From contig NZ_JAKLTD010000002.1 of the NCBI RefSeq assembly GCF_022014235.1, positions 380,548 to 444,547 on the forward strand: a stretch of DNA of 64,000 nucleotides. The letters run 5' to 3'. The notes beneath the pieces are model-generated. The model saw nothing but the letters and a program-made list of their open reading frames with translations. It searched no databases and was not told the DNA's origin. The DNA comes from Methanothermobacter sp. K4. Its GTDB lineage: Archaea > Methanobacteriota > Methanobacteria > Methanobacteriales > Methanothermobacteraceae. Below are positions 17,367-26,886 of the stretch, one piece after another; within the stretch, counting starts at the first letter, position 1; each line of letters begins with the position of its first letter. The position numbers and the translations under genes were made by a program.

Positions 17367-17420
17367 ACCCGCGACCTCGGGATTACGAATCCCGCGCTCT
17401 CCCACCTAAGCTACCGGGGC
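17348..17420 (-). tRNA. tRNA-Thr (anticodon CGT)
   Basis: Read on the minus strand it begins GCCCCGGTAGCTTAGG. The anticodon arm is CGGGA-TTCGTAA-TCCCG (anticodon CGT), the T arm is CGCGGGTTCAATCCCCG, and the 7-bp acceptor stem closes with TCGGGGC. The discriminator is U and CCA is not encoded. It overlaps the 3' end of the plus-strand exporter gene by 19 bases. Confidence 0.95.
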
Positions 17421-17445
17421 ATGTCAAGAATTAATGCATTTTTAT

Positions 17446-17453
17446 TATATAAA
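17446..17453 (-). promoter_or_regulatory. TATA box of tRNA-Thr
   Basis: TTTATATA on the minus strand, a perfect archaeal box A. The predicted start near 17422 lies two bases before the mature 5' end. Confidence 0.7.
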
Positions 17454-17500
17454 ATTTTGGTGCTCCAGGTTCTCACCTTTCAGCACCATCTCAGGTAAAA

Positions 17501-18271
17501 TCAGTGGATCATATTAAAAATGCCGCTATCATCCAGTTCAATTTTCATCCCATCCCTTGCTGCCAGTGTACGGATCCCCGTGACCTCCTGAACCCTGAAT
17601 GCCTCCATTTCAGGGTCATTGAGTATCATCTTCATTCCAAGGTGGCTCATCACCGCAAGTCCAGGTTCAACCTCTTCGACGAGTTTTATGAAGTCATCGG
17701 TGCACATGTGACCCCTTATATGGTCATTGCCGGGTCTTATGACGCTTGCTATGAGAACATCCGCATCCCTGTGATATTCTGAGAGCCCATCGAAGTATTC
17801 TGTATCCGATGTGTAGGATACTGTAACATCACCGGCCCTGAGTTTGAATCCCACCCCTGTGGGGTCTCCATGAACTGTCCCTGTACCTGTCACCTCAATT
17901 TCACCAATCTCCACAGTCTCACCGGGGGACAGTGTCAGGCAGCGAGATTTTCTCTTGTGATAATCTGATATGCAGGGGCCCCAGTCCCTGTAGCCATCTA
18001 TGACACTCACACTACCCACAACAGTCCCATTCTGGCGGGTCATCCCCCGTGTCATTGCCTCGATGAGTACCTCGGCGTCGGTGTAATGGTCTGTGTGTGA
18101 ATGTGAGACCATGACTGCATCCAGTTTTCTGGGGTCAGCATCGAACTGGTAGGACCTCATAAGGGCACCCGGGCCGGGATCCACATGGATGTTCATTCCA
18201 CCGATCCCATCAATTCTCAGTCCACCGGTCATCCTCTTCTGTGTTATGGTGGCGAAATCGTCCGCCACCAC
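17501..18271 (-). CDS. Metallo-beta-lactamase-fold hydrolase
   Basis: A 256-residue member of the MBL superfamily. The metal-binding signature [12 protein letters not shown] is at about 57-68, and further ligands are likely in [18 protein letters not shown] (Asp) and VMSHLGMKM. The shape resembles small MBL hydrolases related to RNase Z/UlaG rather than the beta-CASP RNases. The substrate is unknown. The start is one of two tandem GTG codons at 18271/18268. It is transcribed away from the Connectase gene's end (93-base gap, same strand) and toward the tRNA-Thr. Confidence 0.82.
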   Translation of the reverse strand: MVADDFATITQKRMTGGLRIDGIGGMNIHVDPGPGALMRSYQFDADPRKLDAVMVSHSHTDHYTDAEVLIEAMTRGMTRQNGTVVGSVSVIDGYRDWGPCISDYHKRKSRCLTLSPGETVEIGEIEVTGTGTVHGDPTGVGFKLRAGDVTVSYTSDTEYFDGLSEYHRDADVLIASVIRPGNDHIRGHMCTDDFIKLVEEVEPGLAVMSHLGMKMILNDPEMEAFRVQEVTGIRTLAARDGMKIELDDSGIFNMIH

Positions 18272-18363
18272 TCCCCATGAATGTTAGCCTCATTTTATAT
18301 CACCTACCTATGTAATGGGGGGAAATTATAAAAATCTGTTCCCCTGACGAATTTCCTAAAGCT

Positions 18364-19293
18364 CTATTCCTCAGTGCGGCAGATTATGACATCGCACTCA
18401 AGTTTTATGTTCCTGCCGTCCACGCAGAGGTTCTCGTTCCTCACAGCGACCCTCTCACCTGCAGACACCGGAACATCATCCGGGAGTCTCATGAGAACAT
18501 TCTCACCGGGACCTGCAACACGCCTCCAGCGGGTGTCGTAGGCCTCAACGTCGTCTGAAAGTTTCACCTCAATATGGTTGCCGTCCTGACTGATTATACG
18601 GCCAACCTCCCCCTCTGTGAGTATTCTGGATGCCAGTTTCATCTCCTCTCTTCGATCAAGCATTTCCTGTTTAAGTTTAGCCCTCCACTTCTGGAGGAGC
18701 CGAACGTCCCTCACTATCGTATCGCTGAGAAGCTTATGTGCGCTCCTCTTATCCAGTGAGGGGCTCTTCATGAAGATATCATATTTACTGCCAACTGATG
18801 GGGTTTTAGATGAAACGTAATCCATGAGTTCCCTGAAAAGGTTTTCAACCTCCTTCAGGGTCGTCTTTGTCTTCCACCTTTTCTTAAGGAACCTGTTTGT
18901 CAGTTCCTTTGCCACCTTATTCCCGAAGACGATTATCGCAGTTTCACCCTTCTCCATGCTGGTTATCCTTGAGCCCGTGAGATCTATTATCTGATAGGCG
19001 CCTGTTGTTGCGTATATCCTTCTCCTCTTTGTCTCGAAGGGGGTTTTCTGGCTTATCTCCCCAACGACCACATCCCCAAGGCTTCTCACCTTGGCTGTGT
19101 CATCTGTGACCTTTATACTGACACCAAGCTCCAAAGCCCTCCTGTGGAGTTCATCGTCGCTCTTTATCTTTCCACTGTAGAGTTCCTCTTCAAGCTTCTC
19201 CCTCTTTGATTTATCCCCAAAGTAGGCTATTCTGCGTTTGTCTCCTGCTATCACGCATCCCCTGGTACTTATGTATGTTATGATGAGACTCAT
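18364..19293 (-). CDS. Connectase-like protein ligase (DUF2121, proteasome-beta relative)
   Basis: A 309-residue protein of the methanogen family that includes Connectase, an enzyme that cuts at a KDPGA-type motif and re-joins peptides; its known substrate is MtrA of the methyltransferase complex. The N-terminus MSLIITYISTRGCVIAGDKR has the proteasome-beta layout: after Met removal Ser2 would be the N-terminal nucleophile, and the GD...R turn follows. A basic helical region (about 140-235) separates this from a C-terminal beta domain of about 80 residues. The family call is from memory of the DUF2121 pattern. Ser as nucleophile and MtrA as substrate in this organism are inferences. SD GGGTGATCC precedes the ATG at 19293. 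Confidence 0.75.
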   Translation of the reverse strand: MSLIITYISTRGCVIAGDKRRIAYFGDKSKREKLEEELYSGKIKSDDELHRRALELGVSIKVTDDTAKVRSLGDVVVGEISQKTPFETKRRRIYATTGAYQIIDLTGSRITSMEKGETAIIVFGNKVAKELTNRFLKKRWKTKTTLKEVENLFRELMDYVSSKTPSVGSKYDIFMKSPSLDKRSAHKLLSDTIVRDVRLLQKWRAKLKQEMLDRREEMKLASRILTEGEVGRIISQDGNHIEVKLSDDVEAYDTRWRRVAGPGENVLMRLPDDVPVSAGERVAVRNENLCVDGRNIKLECDVIICRTEE

Positions 19294-19417
19294 CGTGGAT
19301 CACCCAACAGGTACCATATCTGGTGGGGGAAATAATAAATGATTCGAATCCTCCACCCAGCAGCCCCTCTTAATATTAATAAAGCCGGATCAACATAATT
19401 GATGGTGAGGGGAGGAA

Positions 19418-21451
19418 ATGAAAGGTAAAGAATTCACTAATTCTCTGATAAACGAGAAGAGTCCCTACCTGCTACAGCATGCCCACAACCCTGTTAACTG
19501 GTATCCATGGGGGGATGAGGCGTTTCAGCTGGCAAGGGATGAAGAAAAACCCATATTTCTATCCATAGGTTACTCAACATGTCACTGGTGCCATGTGATG
19601 GCAAGGGAATCCTTTGAGGATCCTGAAATCGCAGGAATACTCAATGAAAACTTTGTTGCTGTGAAGGTTGACAGGGAGGAGCGCCCTGACATTGACGCCA
19701 TATACATGAAGGTCTGCCAGATGATGACCGGGACAGGTGGCTGGCCCCTCACAATCATCATGACACCTGAGGGGGAACCATTCTTTGCAGGAACCTACTT
19801 CCCGCCCGATGACCGTGGTGGTGTACCCGGCCTCAAAACAATCCTCGAAAGGGTGATTCTGCTCTGGAAGAATGACCCTGAGGGAATAGTAAAAACCGCC
19901 AGGGAGGTTGTAAGTGCCCTTAAAAGGTCTGTGACAGAATCATCCAAACTCAAACCTGAAACCGTGGATGCTGCATATAAATATCTAAGGAGGAGCTTCG
20001 ATGCCAGGAACGGTGGCTTCGGCTCCTACCAGAAGTTCCCGACACCCCACAACATATACTTCCTCCTGAGGTATCATCTGAGGCGAGGGGGCGATGATGC
20101 CCTGCGGATGGTTAACCTTACACTGAGGAGGATGAGGTATGGGGGCATATATGACCAGCTGGGCTACGGATTCCACAGATACGCGGTTGAACCCACCTGG
20201 ACCGTGCCGCACTTCGAGAAAATGCTCTATGATCAGGCGCTGATACTGAAAGCCTACCTGGAGGCCTTCCAGGTTAGCGGTGATGATCTCTACAAAAAAA
20301 CCGCCCTCGAGATCGTTGAATATGTTCTTGGAAACCTCCAGTCCCCTGAAGGGGCTTTCTATTCAGCGGAGGATGCCGAGAGTGAGGGAGTTGAGGGTAA
20401 GTACTACCTGTGGAGGGCCTCTGAGATACGAGAGGCCCTGGGGGATGATGCTGACGTTGTGATGCGCTACTTCAACGTGCTTGAGGATGGAAACTTTGCA
20501 GGTGATGTCCGGGGGGAGAACGTACTCCACATCAGCTCCCCCAGGAGGGTTGCAGAGGAGTTCAACCTCAGGGTGGATGATCTCAATGGGATCATAGAAA
20601 ATGCAAGGGGGGTCCTCCTTGAGAGGAGGATGGAGCGACCGGCCCCCGCCCTGGATGATAAGATATTAACGGACTGGAACGGCCTTATGGTTGGGGCCCT
20701 TGCAGCGTGCGGGAGGATCCTCGACAGTGACGAGGCCCTCACCGCCGCAGAGAGGTGCCTTAAATTCATCATGGACAATCTGCACGTGGATGGTGAGCTT
20801 CTTCACCGCTACCGTGACGGGGATGCCGGAATAGATGGGAAACTCGATGATTACGCATTTCTCATCTGGGGCCTCCTTGAGTTGTATGATGCAACCTTCA
20901 GGGAGGGTTACGTTGAGATGGCCCTTGAACTCTCAGAATCAGTTGAGGATAAATTCAGTGCCCCTGAAGGTGGATTCTATTCAACAGATGACCCCAGGCT
21001 AATAGTAAGACCCAGGGATGCTACTGATGGTGCTATCCCATCAGGAAACTCTGTGCATATGCTGAACCTCCTCAGGCTGGGTGGCATACTCGAGGATGAT
21101 GAACTAACCGAATCTGCCAGGGGCGTGATGAGGGCCTTTGCCGGTGATGTTGAATCCGCGCCTGCAGCCCACACATTCCTCCTCTCCAATTTAGAGTGGG
21201 CCATCAGTGGCGGCAGGTCCCTCACTGTCGTCTGCAGTGGGAAACCCGTCATACCCGTGGAACTCAGGAAGAAACTGATACCTGACTTCACCATTACCGT
21301 TATGCCCCGTGACTGGCCCATTGCACCACTACACCTCAGGGATAAGAGGGCTCCGCCTGAGGGCTGCGCCTACTACCTCTGTGATGGCAGCAGATGTTAC
21401 TCCCCACTGAATGATCCCATGGACGTCATGGAACACCTGGGGGTGGTCTAG
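19418..21451 (+). CDS. DUF255/YyaL-family thioredoxin-like and (alpha/alpha)6-barrel protein
   Basis: A 677-residue protein of the family that includes human SPATA20. The N-terminal thioredoxin-like domain (about 1-170) carries NPVNWYPWG, the CXXC-type motif STCHWCHVM and the conserved [10 protein letters not shown]. The rest is an alpha-barrel resembling N-acylglucosamine epimerases ([38 protein letters not shown]). A redox or carbohydrate role has been proposed for the family but is unproven. The SD GGAGGAA lies before the ATG. The next gene, a copper P-type ATPase, starts two bases after its stop, so the two are coupled. Confidence 0.9.
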   Translation: MKGKEFTNSLINEKSPYLLQHAHNPVNWYPWGDEAFQLARDEEKPIFLSIGYSTCHWCHVMARESFEDPEIAGILNENFVAVKVDREERPDIDAIYMKVCQMMTGTGGWPLTIIMTPEGEPFFAGTYFPPDDRGGVPGLKTILERVILLWKNDPEGIVKTAREVVSALKRSVTESSKLKPETVDAAYKYLRRSFDARNGGFGSYQKFPTPHNIYFLLRYHLRRGGDDALRMVNLTLRRMRYGGIYDQLGYGFHRYAVEPTWTVPHFEKMLYDQALILKAYLEAFQVSGDDLYKKTALEIVEYVLGNLQSPEGAFYSAEDAESEGVEGKYYLWRASEIREALGDDADVVMRYFNVLEDGNFAGDVRGENVLHISSPRRVAEEFNLRVDDLNGIIENARGVLLERRMERPAPALDDKILTDWNGLMVGALAACGRILDSDEALTAAERCLKFIMDNLHVDGELLHRYRDGDAGIDGKLDDYAFLIWGLLELYDATFREGYVEMALELSESVEDKFSAPEGGFYSTDDPRLIVRPRDATDGAIPSGNSVHMLNLLRLGGILEDDELTESARGVMRAFAGDVESAPAAHTFLLSNLEWAISGGRSLTVVCSGKPVIPVELRKKLIPDFTITVMPRDWPIAPLHLRDKRAPPEGCAYYLCDGSRCYSPLNDPMDVMEHLGVV

Positions 21452-21452
21452 G

Positions 21453-23396
21453 ATGGAGATGCACCGGCACCATGAAATGGAATACAGGAGGAGATTCATT
21501 GTATGCCTCATCCTTACCATCCCTGTTATCCTGCTTGGTGAACTACCAACAGGAACTGTTCTGGTAAGCTTTGAGGGTAGCGAACTGGCTGTTCTGATCA
21601 TATCATCCATAATATTCATCTATGGAGGCTACCCCTTCCTGAGGGGATCCCTGAGGGAGATCTCATCCAGGGCCCCCGGTATGATGACCCTCATCGCCGT
21701 GGCCATAACCGTGGCGTACATCTACAGCCTGGGGGTACTGCTGGGCCTTGAGGGTATGGTATTCTTCGTTGAACTCGTAACCCTTATTGACGTTATGCTC
21801 CTGGGGCACTGGATCGAGATGAAATCCGTCCGGAGCGCCTCAGGGGCCATTGAGAGACTTGCAAGGCTCATCCCCAAGAAGGCCCATCTCCTGGTCGACG
21901 GGAAGGTTGAGGATGTTGATGTGGCCACCCTCAAACCAGGTGACATTGTGCTTGTGAGATCAGCGGAGAAGATACCCACTGATGGAACCGTAATAAAGGG
22001 GGAGTCCCATGTAAATGAGGCGCTGCTCACAGGGGAGTCAGTGCCCGTCAGAAAATCCCCTGGTGACCGGGTTATTGGGGGTTCCATCAACACAGGGGGT
22101 TCCCTCACAGTGGAGGTGGGGCGTGTTGGTGATGAATCATTCATTTCACAGATAATACAGCTTGTGGGGATGGCCCAGGAGGGGAGGACCCGGACTCAGG
22201 TGCTGGCGGACAGGGCGGCATTCTGGTTAACACTTGTCGCCCTTACAGGAGGGGCCCTCACATTCACAGCATGGTACGCCCTTGGTATGGGGGCATTCTT
22301 CTCACTTGAAAGGTCGGTGACGGTGATGGTCACAGCCTGCCCCCATGCCCTGGGACTTGCAATACCCCTTGTGATAGCGGTATCCACCGCGATCTCAGCA
22401 GGGAGGGGTATACTCATAAGGAACCGGGAAGCCTTTGAGAACGCCATGAACCCTGATGTTGTTGTCTTTGACAAGACAGGAACACTGACGGTTGGTGAAC
22501 TGGGAATAACCGATGTCATATCCTTTGACCCTGAAATGGATGAAGGGGAGATACTATCCTATGCTGCAGCCGTTGAGTCAGCCTCCAGTCACCCCATAGC
22601 CAGGGGAATAGTTGAGGCCGTGGATGAGGTGCTTCCTGTTGAGAATTTCGCGGCGATAGGTGGAAGGGGTGTCATGGGGCATGTGAACGGCTCAAGGGTG
22701 AAGGTGCTCAGCTACAGTTACACAGAGGAACTTGGACTCATGGTTAAGGACCCCCGGGTTGATGAACTCATGGAGCAACCTAAAACCACGGTCTTTGTAA
22801 CTGTGAACGATGAACTAAAGGGCTGCATTGCCCTTGCAGATGTCATACGTCCAGAGGCCAGGGAGGCCATCAGGATACTCAGATCCCGTGGCATAAGGTG
22901 CATGATGTTAACCGGTGACAGCCAGAGGGTCGCCGAGTGGGTTGCCTCCGAACTTGGCATTGATGAATATCAGGCGGAACTCATCCCCCAGGAGAAATAC
23001 GAGGTCATAGGGGGGCTGCAGGATGATGGCCTCAGGGTTGCAGTTGTGGGGGATGGTGTCAACGATGCCCCGGCCCTTGCACAGGCAGATATCGGAATAG
23101 CCATAGGTGCCGGGACCGACGTGGCTATTGAGAGTGCCGATGTGGTACTTGTGAGGAGCAACCTCCTGGATGTTGTTGACCTCATGGACCTTGCATCGGC
23201 CACCTACAGCAAGATGAAGGAGAACCTGATCTGGGCCACAGGTTACAATGTCATAGCTCTCCCCCTAGCGGCCGGGGTGCTTTATGGTCAGGGTCTTATC
23301 CTGACACCAGCCATGGGGGCCATACTCATGTCTGTAAGTACTGTCATAGTGGCCCTTAATGCCAAGACATTCAGCTTCAGGGGTCAGAGGGGTTAA
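21453..23396 (+). CDS. CopB-type copper-exporting P-type ATPase (CPH motif)
   Basis: A P1B-type ATPase of 647 residues that pumps copper out of the cell. The short N-terminus is His/Met-rich (MEMHRHHEME) instead of a CXXC metal-binding domain. The actuator motif TGES is at about 193-196, the membrane metal site is VTACPHALG (Cys296), the phosphorylation site is DKTGTLT (Asp340), and the hinge is GDGVNDAPA. The CPH variant in the membrane site marks the CopB (P1B-3) subgroup, usually associated with Cu2+. The ATG at 21453 is chosen because it directly follows the DUF255 stop and begins the His-rich tail; longer in-frame starts lie inside that gene. Confidence 0.92.
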   Translation: MEMHRHHEMEYRRRFIVCLILTIPVILLGELPTGTVLVSFEGSELAVLIISSIIFIYGGYPFLRGSLREISSRAPGMMTLIAVAITVAYIYSLGVLLGLEGMVFFVELVTLIDVMLLGHWIEMKSVRSASGAIERLARLIPKKAHLLVDGKVEDVDVATLKPGDIVLVRSAEKIPTDGTVIKGESHVNEALLTGESVPVRKSPGDRVIGGSINTGGSLTVEVGRVGDESFISQIIQLVGMAQEGRTRTQVLADRAAFWLTLVALTGGALTFTAWYALGMGAFFSLERSVTVMVTACPHALGLAIPLVIAVSTAISAGRGILIRNREAFENAMNPDVVVFDKTGTLTVGELGITDVISFDPEMDEGEILSYAAAVESASSHPIARGIVEAVDEVLPVENFAAIGGRGVMGHVNGSRVKVLSYSYTEELGLMVKDPRVDELMEQPKTTVFVTVNDELKGCIALADVIRPEAREAIRILRSRGIRCMMLTGDSQRVAEWVASELGIDEYQAELIPQEKYEVIGGLQDDGLRVAVVGDGVNDAPALAQADIGIAIGAGTDVAIESADVVLVRSNLLDVVDLMDLASATYSKMKENLIWATGYNVIALPLAAGVLYGQGLILTPAMGAILMSVSTVIVALNAKTFSFRGQRG

Positions 23397-23468
23397 GTTC
23401 ACAGGCAGGGAACATAAAATGAAAGGATTTAATATGAGTTGGTGGCATATATTAGATGGGTGAAAAAA

Positions 23469-24053
23469 ATGAAAAGGACCCTGGAGAACCTTACAAAGGC
23501 CTTCATTGGTGAAAGCCAGGCTAGGAACAGGTACACCTTCTATGCGAAAATTGCAAAGAAGGAGGGATTCGAGCAGATATCCGAGATATTCCTGACCACA
23601 GCAGATAATGAGAGGGAACATGCCAAGTGGCTCTTCCGCCTCATAAATGAACTCAGAAAGGAGGCCGGGGATGAACCTGAGTCCCTGGTGGTGGATGCTG
23701 AGGCCCCCCTGATACTTGGAAGTACCGATGAGAACCTGATAGCTGCCATTGCAGGTGAGCACTATGAGAACAGTGAAATGTACCCTGAATTTGCAGATGT
23801 TGCAGAGGAGGAGGGGTACCCTGAGATTGCCAAGAGGCTCAGGGCAATAGCAGAGGCTGAGAAACACCACGAGGAACGTTACAGAAAGCTGCTTAAACTT
23901 GTTGAAACAGGCAAGGTTTACAGGAAGGATGAACCTGTGGTCTGGGTCTGCAGGAAGTGTGGCTACGTCCATGAGGGTACAGAGCCACCAGAGAAGTGTC
24001 CATCATGTGACCACCCCGCCAGGTACTTCCAGGTGAAATGTGAGGAGTACTAG
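23469..24053 (+). CDS. Rubrerythrin
   Basis: A non-haem di-iron peroxidase that removes hydrogen peroxide using electrons passed to its rubredoxin domain. The ferritin-like four-helix part (1-150) has the iron ligands in [30 protein letters not shown] and [10 protein letters not shown]. The C-terminal rubredoxin-like domain has [10 protein letters not shown] and [11 protein letters not shown]. The 194-residue length is standard. The ATG at 23469 follows GGGTG. The superoxide reductase gene starts 12 bases later, forming a compact oxygen-defence pair suited to a strict anaerobe. Confidence 0.95.
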   Translation: MKRTLENLTKAFIGESQARNRYTFYAKIAKKEGFEQISEIFLTTADNEREHAKWLFRLINELRKEAGDEPESLVVDAEAPLILGSTDENLIAAIAGEHYENSEMYPEFADVAEEEGYPEIAKRLRAIAEAEKHHEERYRKLLKLVETGKVYRKDEPVVWVCRKCGYVHEGTEPPEKCPSCDHPARYFQVKCEEY

Positions 24054-24065
24054 AAGGGAAGCCAC

Positions 24066-24440
24066 ATGACAGAGAGAAACCAGATATTCCGCTGCAACGT
24101 CTGCGGGAACATCGTGGAGGTACTCAACCCTGGTGTGGGTCAGCTCGTATGCTGCAACCAGCCAATGGAGCTCCTCGTTGCAAGAAGGACGGATGTTGGA
24201 CCTGAAAAGCACGTACCCGTTGTTGAGAGGAGCGGCGATGGAATCAGGGTTAAAATTGGTGAGGTACCTCACCCAATGGAGGAGAGCCATCACATACAGT
24301 GGGTAGAGGTCATTGCAGGGGAGGAGGTCCACAGGAGGGACCTCAGACCAGGTGACAGGCCAGAGGCTGAATTCCCTGTTGACCCTGACTCAGAGTTCAT
24401 GGTGAGGGCCTACTGCAATATCCATGGACTCTGGTACTGA
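24066..24440 (+). CDS. Superoxide reductase (desulfoferrodoxin, two-iron class)
   Basis: Reduces superoxide to peroxide without making oxygen. The N-terminal desulforedoxin domain has Cys10, Cys13, Cys29 and Cys30 (CNVCGN, VCCNQPM) for an Fe(Cys)4 centre. The catalytic domain has Glu47-Lys48-His49 (EKHVP), His69 (VPHPM), His75 (SHHIQW), Cys117 and His120 (CNIHGLWY) for the Fe(His)4Cys centre. Length is 124 residues. It follows rubrerythrin by 12 bases, and the pair would take superoxide to water. A T-rich tract just after the gene probably ends the transcript. Confidence 0.95.
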   Translation: MTERNQIFRCNVCGNIVEVLNPGVGQLVCCNQPMELLVARRTDVGPEKHVPVVERSGDGIRVKIGEVPHPMEESHHIQWVEVIAGEEVHRRDLRPGDRPEAEFPVDPDSEFMVRAYCNIHGLWY

Positions 24441-24459
24441 AACGGTCCAATCAACCCTA

Positions 24460-24466
24460 TTTTTTT
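24460..24466 (+). terminator. T-tract after the rubrerythrin-superoxide reductase pair
   Basis: Seven consecutive T residues about 20 bases after the superoxide reductase stop, of the oligo-T type used by archaeal RNA polymerase. Confidence 0.45.
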
Positions 24467-24569
24467 ATATAGGATGAACTTTTTGGTGCTAAATTTAAAT
24501 ATTGAGTATCTGGGCATGTATTAGCTATGGGATGCTCTGGAGAGTTTTTATGGAAGGAGGCTTTATTTT

Positions 24570-24929
24570 ATGAAGATTAAATATATAACAATGATAGTTG
24601 AAGATATGAATGAATCCGTCCGATTTTACAGGGATGTCATGGGTTTTGAGGTGGATAGCCACTATGACCTCGGAGATCATGGTGAGATAACCCTCCTCAG
24701 GGGTGAGGGGGAAACCATGGTGGAACTCATAAGGAATCCCGTAAATAAACAGGGTTTATTCTCTGTTGGAATGGACGTTGATGACCTTGAAGTCACACTC
24801 AGGGAGCTGAGAGCCCGGGGGGCAAAGGTTGTAATGGAACCAACACCCATAACTGTGGGAAAACTTGCATTCATAGAGGACCCCAATGGGGTGAGGATAG
24901 CCCTTATTCAGCACATTGATGGGGACTGA
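24570..24929 (+). CDS. VOC/glyoxalase-family protein
   Basis: A 119-residue single-module vicinal-oxygen-chelate protein. It has the paired beta-alpha-beta-beta-beta repeats beginning [22 protein letters not shown] and [21 protein letters not shown], and ends [15 protein letters not shown] with the usual Asp-Pro-Asn-Gly turn. A dimer would form two metal sites. Glyoxalase I is one option, but the family also covers epimerases and dioxygenases, and no residue set decides the reaction. SD GGAGG lies nine bases before the ATG. It appears to stand alone. Confidence 0.83.
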   Translation: MKIKYITMIVEDMNESVRFYRDVMGFEVDSHYDLGDHGEITLLRGEGETMVELIRNPVNKQGLFSVGMDVDDLEVTLRELRARGAKVVMEPTPITVGKLAFIEDPNGVRIALIQHIDGD

Positions 24930-25023
24930 AATCCGTAGTTACAGATTCTCGCTCCACAACCGCCAAAAAACCTTACCTCCATAAACCCAAAACTTTTATT
25001 TTTCAAATTATAAAATCCCCTCC

Positions 25024-25512
25024 ATGAAGAGGATCTATCTTATGGCACTCCTTCTTCTCACTGTGAGTGTGAGTGGATGCATAAGTTCAGGGAACAGTAG
25101 CATCAACCAGCTTAGCCCCCAGATAAATGATCATATAAAGAAGGGTGATGCTTATTTCAATGAATCAGCACTTGCAGCAAACAGCTTCAAACTGGATGAG
25201 GCGCTTTCAAAGTGTGAGTTTGCAGAGGATGAGTATCTTTCTGCGAGGGAACTTGCATCCGAGGCCCTGGGTCATGCGAAGGACACCGGTGACCCCATAG
25301 TGGTCAACTACATCGAACTCCTGGTATATGAACTGGAGGCAAAACTCAACGCCACCTACAAGCTTAAGAATGCCATACAGATGTTCACACTGAACGATAC
25401 TGAGAGCGGGAACTCCAATATTGAACTTGCAAATGGTTACATGCTGAGTGCGAAGGAATTCGAAAGAAAAAGACAGGAAATTGTAAATAAAAATCCTGAA
25501 AAGTTCAGTTAA
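25024..25512 (+). CDS. Putative lipoprotein, unknown function
   Basis: A 162-residue exported protein. The N-terminus has a short basic start, a hydrophobic core (YLMALLLLTVSV) and the lipobox-like SVSGC, so Cys19 is probably lipid-modified and the protein tethered outside. The mature part is predicted helical and Asn/Ser-rich near the start. It contains KLDEALSKCEFAEDEYLSARELASEA, which looks like a coiled or TPR-like helix pair. No family recognised. There is no SD, and a T/A-rich box (CTTTTATTTTT) about 30 bases upstream suggests a leaderless transcript. The antiporter gene converges on it. Confidence 0.7.
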   Translation: MKRIYLMALLLLTVSVSGCISSGNSSINQLSPQINDHIKKGDAYFNESALAANSFKLDEALSKCEFAEDEYLSARELASEALGHAKDTGDPIVVNYIELLVYELEAKLNATYKLKNAIQMFTLNDTESGNSNIELANGYMLSAKEFERKRQEIVNKNPEKFS

Positions 25513-25569
25513 AACCCACAGCACTCCCCCTTATTCAAAAAATCCTGAAAGGTTCAGGTAACCCCAGTC

Positions 25570-26769
25570 TCATGGGGTCCCTTCAACCTCCAGGAACCTT
25601 TCGCCTGTGATTCTAACAGCCACTGACCCGAGAGGTGCTGTGAAGAGTATGGCGAGCACCGCCATTGCAAGTATTGTTTGACCCGCTGCAACCCCCGCGG
25701 CAAGGGGTATTGCACCCACAGCTGCCTGGACAGTAGCTTTTGGTATATATGCTGCTATGCAGAATACCTTTTCCCTCACATTAAGGTTTGAGCCTCTGAG
25801 TGCCAGGAGCACGCCCATACTCCTTGCTGCAAGACCCAGGATTATCACTGCTAGTCCCAGTAGCCCCACCTGGAATATGAGTTTAACGTCAACCGCTGCC
25901 CCCACAAGCACAAAGAGCAGTATCTCTGCAAATATCCATACCTTGTTGAATTTCTCAGAGAGCTTGAGTCCTGTTTCAGGCATCCTCTCAAGTATAACAA
26001 GTCCAGTTACCATTACACCAACAAGTGCGGCTATAGGAACATGGGCACTGAGTATATCCCCTGCATTCTTAAGGAGTATTGCCGCGCCCAGGATGATGAG
26101 CGTCTTCTCAGTGTTTCTTATCTCAAATTTCCTGAAGAGATACACAAGGGCAAGGCCAAGGGCAAGACCCGCAACTATACCTGTGAGTATTGATATCGGG
26201 ACCCCGAGGGCCTCCACAAGGAAGTTAACCTGCTGTCCCTGATACATTCCCAGGAACACCGAGAAGAGGGTTATTGAAACAACGTCATCCACAGAGGCCC
26301 CTGTCAGTATAATGGTGGGTATACCCTTGGCTGTTCCCATCCTCCTCTCAATGAAGGATAGCATCTGTGGGACTATAACCGCAGGTGAAACCGCGGCTAT
26401 AACAAAACCAAGGATCCCTGCCTCGATGAGTGAAAGGCCCAGTATGTAGTGGGCTGCGAACATTACTGCGAAACCCTCAACGACGTCAGGTATGAAGCTC
26501 ATCTTAACGGCGGTCATGCCCACCTTTCTGAGGCTTTCGAGGTTTATACCGAACCCGGCCCTCAGGAGGATTATTATAAGTGCTATGACCCTGAGGTCCG
26601 GTGAAACGTCCATTATACTTTTTGATATCAGGTTCAGTCCATGGGGGCCTATCAACATGCCAAGTACAAGCATCCCCAGGATTCCCGGTATCCCGATGCG
26701 GTTGAATACCCTGCTAAACAGAAGACCAAGTAAGATAATAACAGCTACGCTGAATGCAACATACTCCAA
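25570..26769 (-). CDS. Na+(K+)/H+ antiporter of the CPA2 family
   Basis: A 399-residue membrane protein with about twelve helices of the KefB/NapA type. The first helices carry NRIGIPGILGMLVLGMLIGPHGLNLI, later come GFVIAAVSPAVIVP and TGASVDDVVSITLF with the likely cation-binding acidic residues in helix 5. No cytoplasmic TrkA domain is attached. It would exchange cytoplasmic Na+ or K+ for protons, which matters in methanogens that couple methyl transfer to a sodium gradient. The start is TTG with SD GGAGGT six bases before. The leader (about 93 bases from a good TATA box) can fold into two competing hairpins around this SD. Confidence 0.9.
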   Translation of the reverse strand: MEYVAFSVAVIILLGLLFSRVFNRIGIPGILGMLVLGMLIGPHGLNLISKSIMDVSPDLRVIALIIILLRAGFGINLESLRKVGMTAVKMSFIPDVVEGFAVMFAAHYILGLSLIEAGILGFVIAAVSPAVIVPQMLSFIERRMGTAKGIPTIILTGASVDDVVSITLFSVFLGMYQGQQVNFLVEALGVPISILTGIVAGLALGLALVYLFRKFEIRNTEKTLIILGAAILLKNAGDILSAHVPIAALVGVMVTGLVILERMPETGLKLSEKFNKVWIFAEILLFVLVGAAVDVKLIFQVGLLGLAVIILGLAARSMGVLLALRGSNLNVREKVFCIAAYIPKATVQAAVGAIPLAAGVAAGQTILAMAVLAILFTAPLGSVAVRITGERFLEVEGTP

Positions 26770-26776
26770 ATTGATA

Positions 26777-26801
26777 CCTCCATCTGGAGGATAGCTCCTC
26801 C
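26777..26801 (-). promoter_or_regulatory. Antiporter mRNA leader: competing hairpins over the SD
   Basis: Read on the minus strand: GGAGG (26801-26797), six bases, CCTCC (26790-26786), four bases, GGAGG (26781-26777), then T, six bases and the TTG start. The central CCTCC can pair perfectly with the upstream copy (SD free) or with the downstream copy, which is the SD itself (SD hidden). The two stems exclude each other. Confidence 0.6.
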
Positions 26802-26886
26802 TACATTTTTTCTGCAGGAGTCATCAGCCAGAAAAAGTGTTTAAAGGTGGACTCCATCACCTATACACTGAACTTTCAGAGTGATT

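Noticed and set aside
17345-17460. Integrated element using tRNA-Thr as attachment site
   Set aside because: No integrase and no repeat of the tRNA 3' end; flanking genes are ordinary.
23265-23972. 235-codon minus-strand frame across copB and rubrerythrin
   Set aside because: It covers two convincing plus-strand genes and their spacer, and has a Leu/Cys-rich shadow composition.
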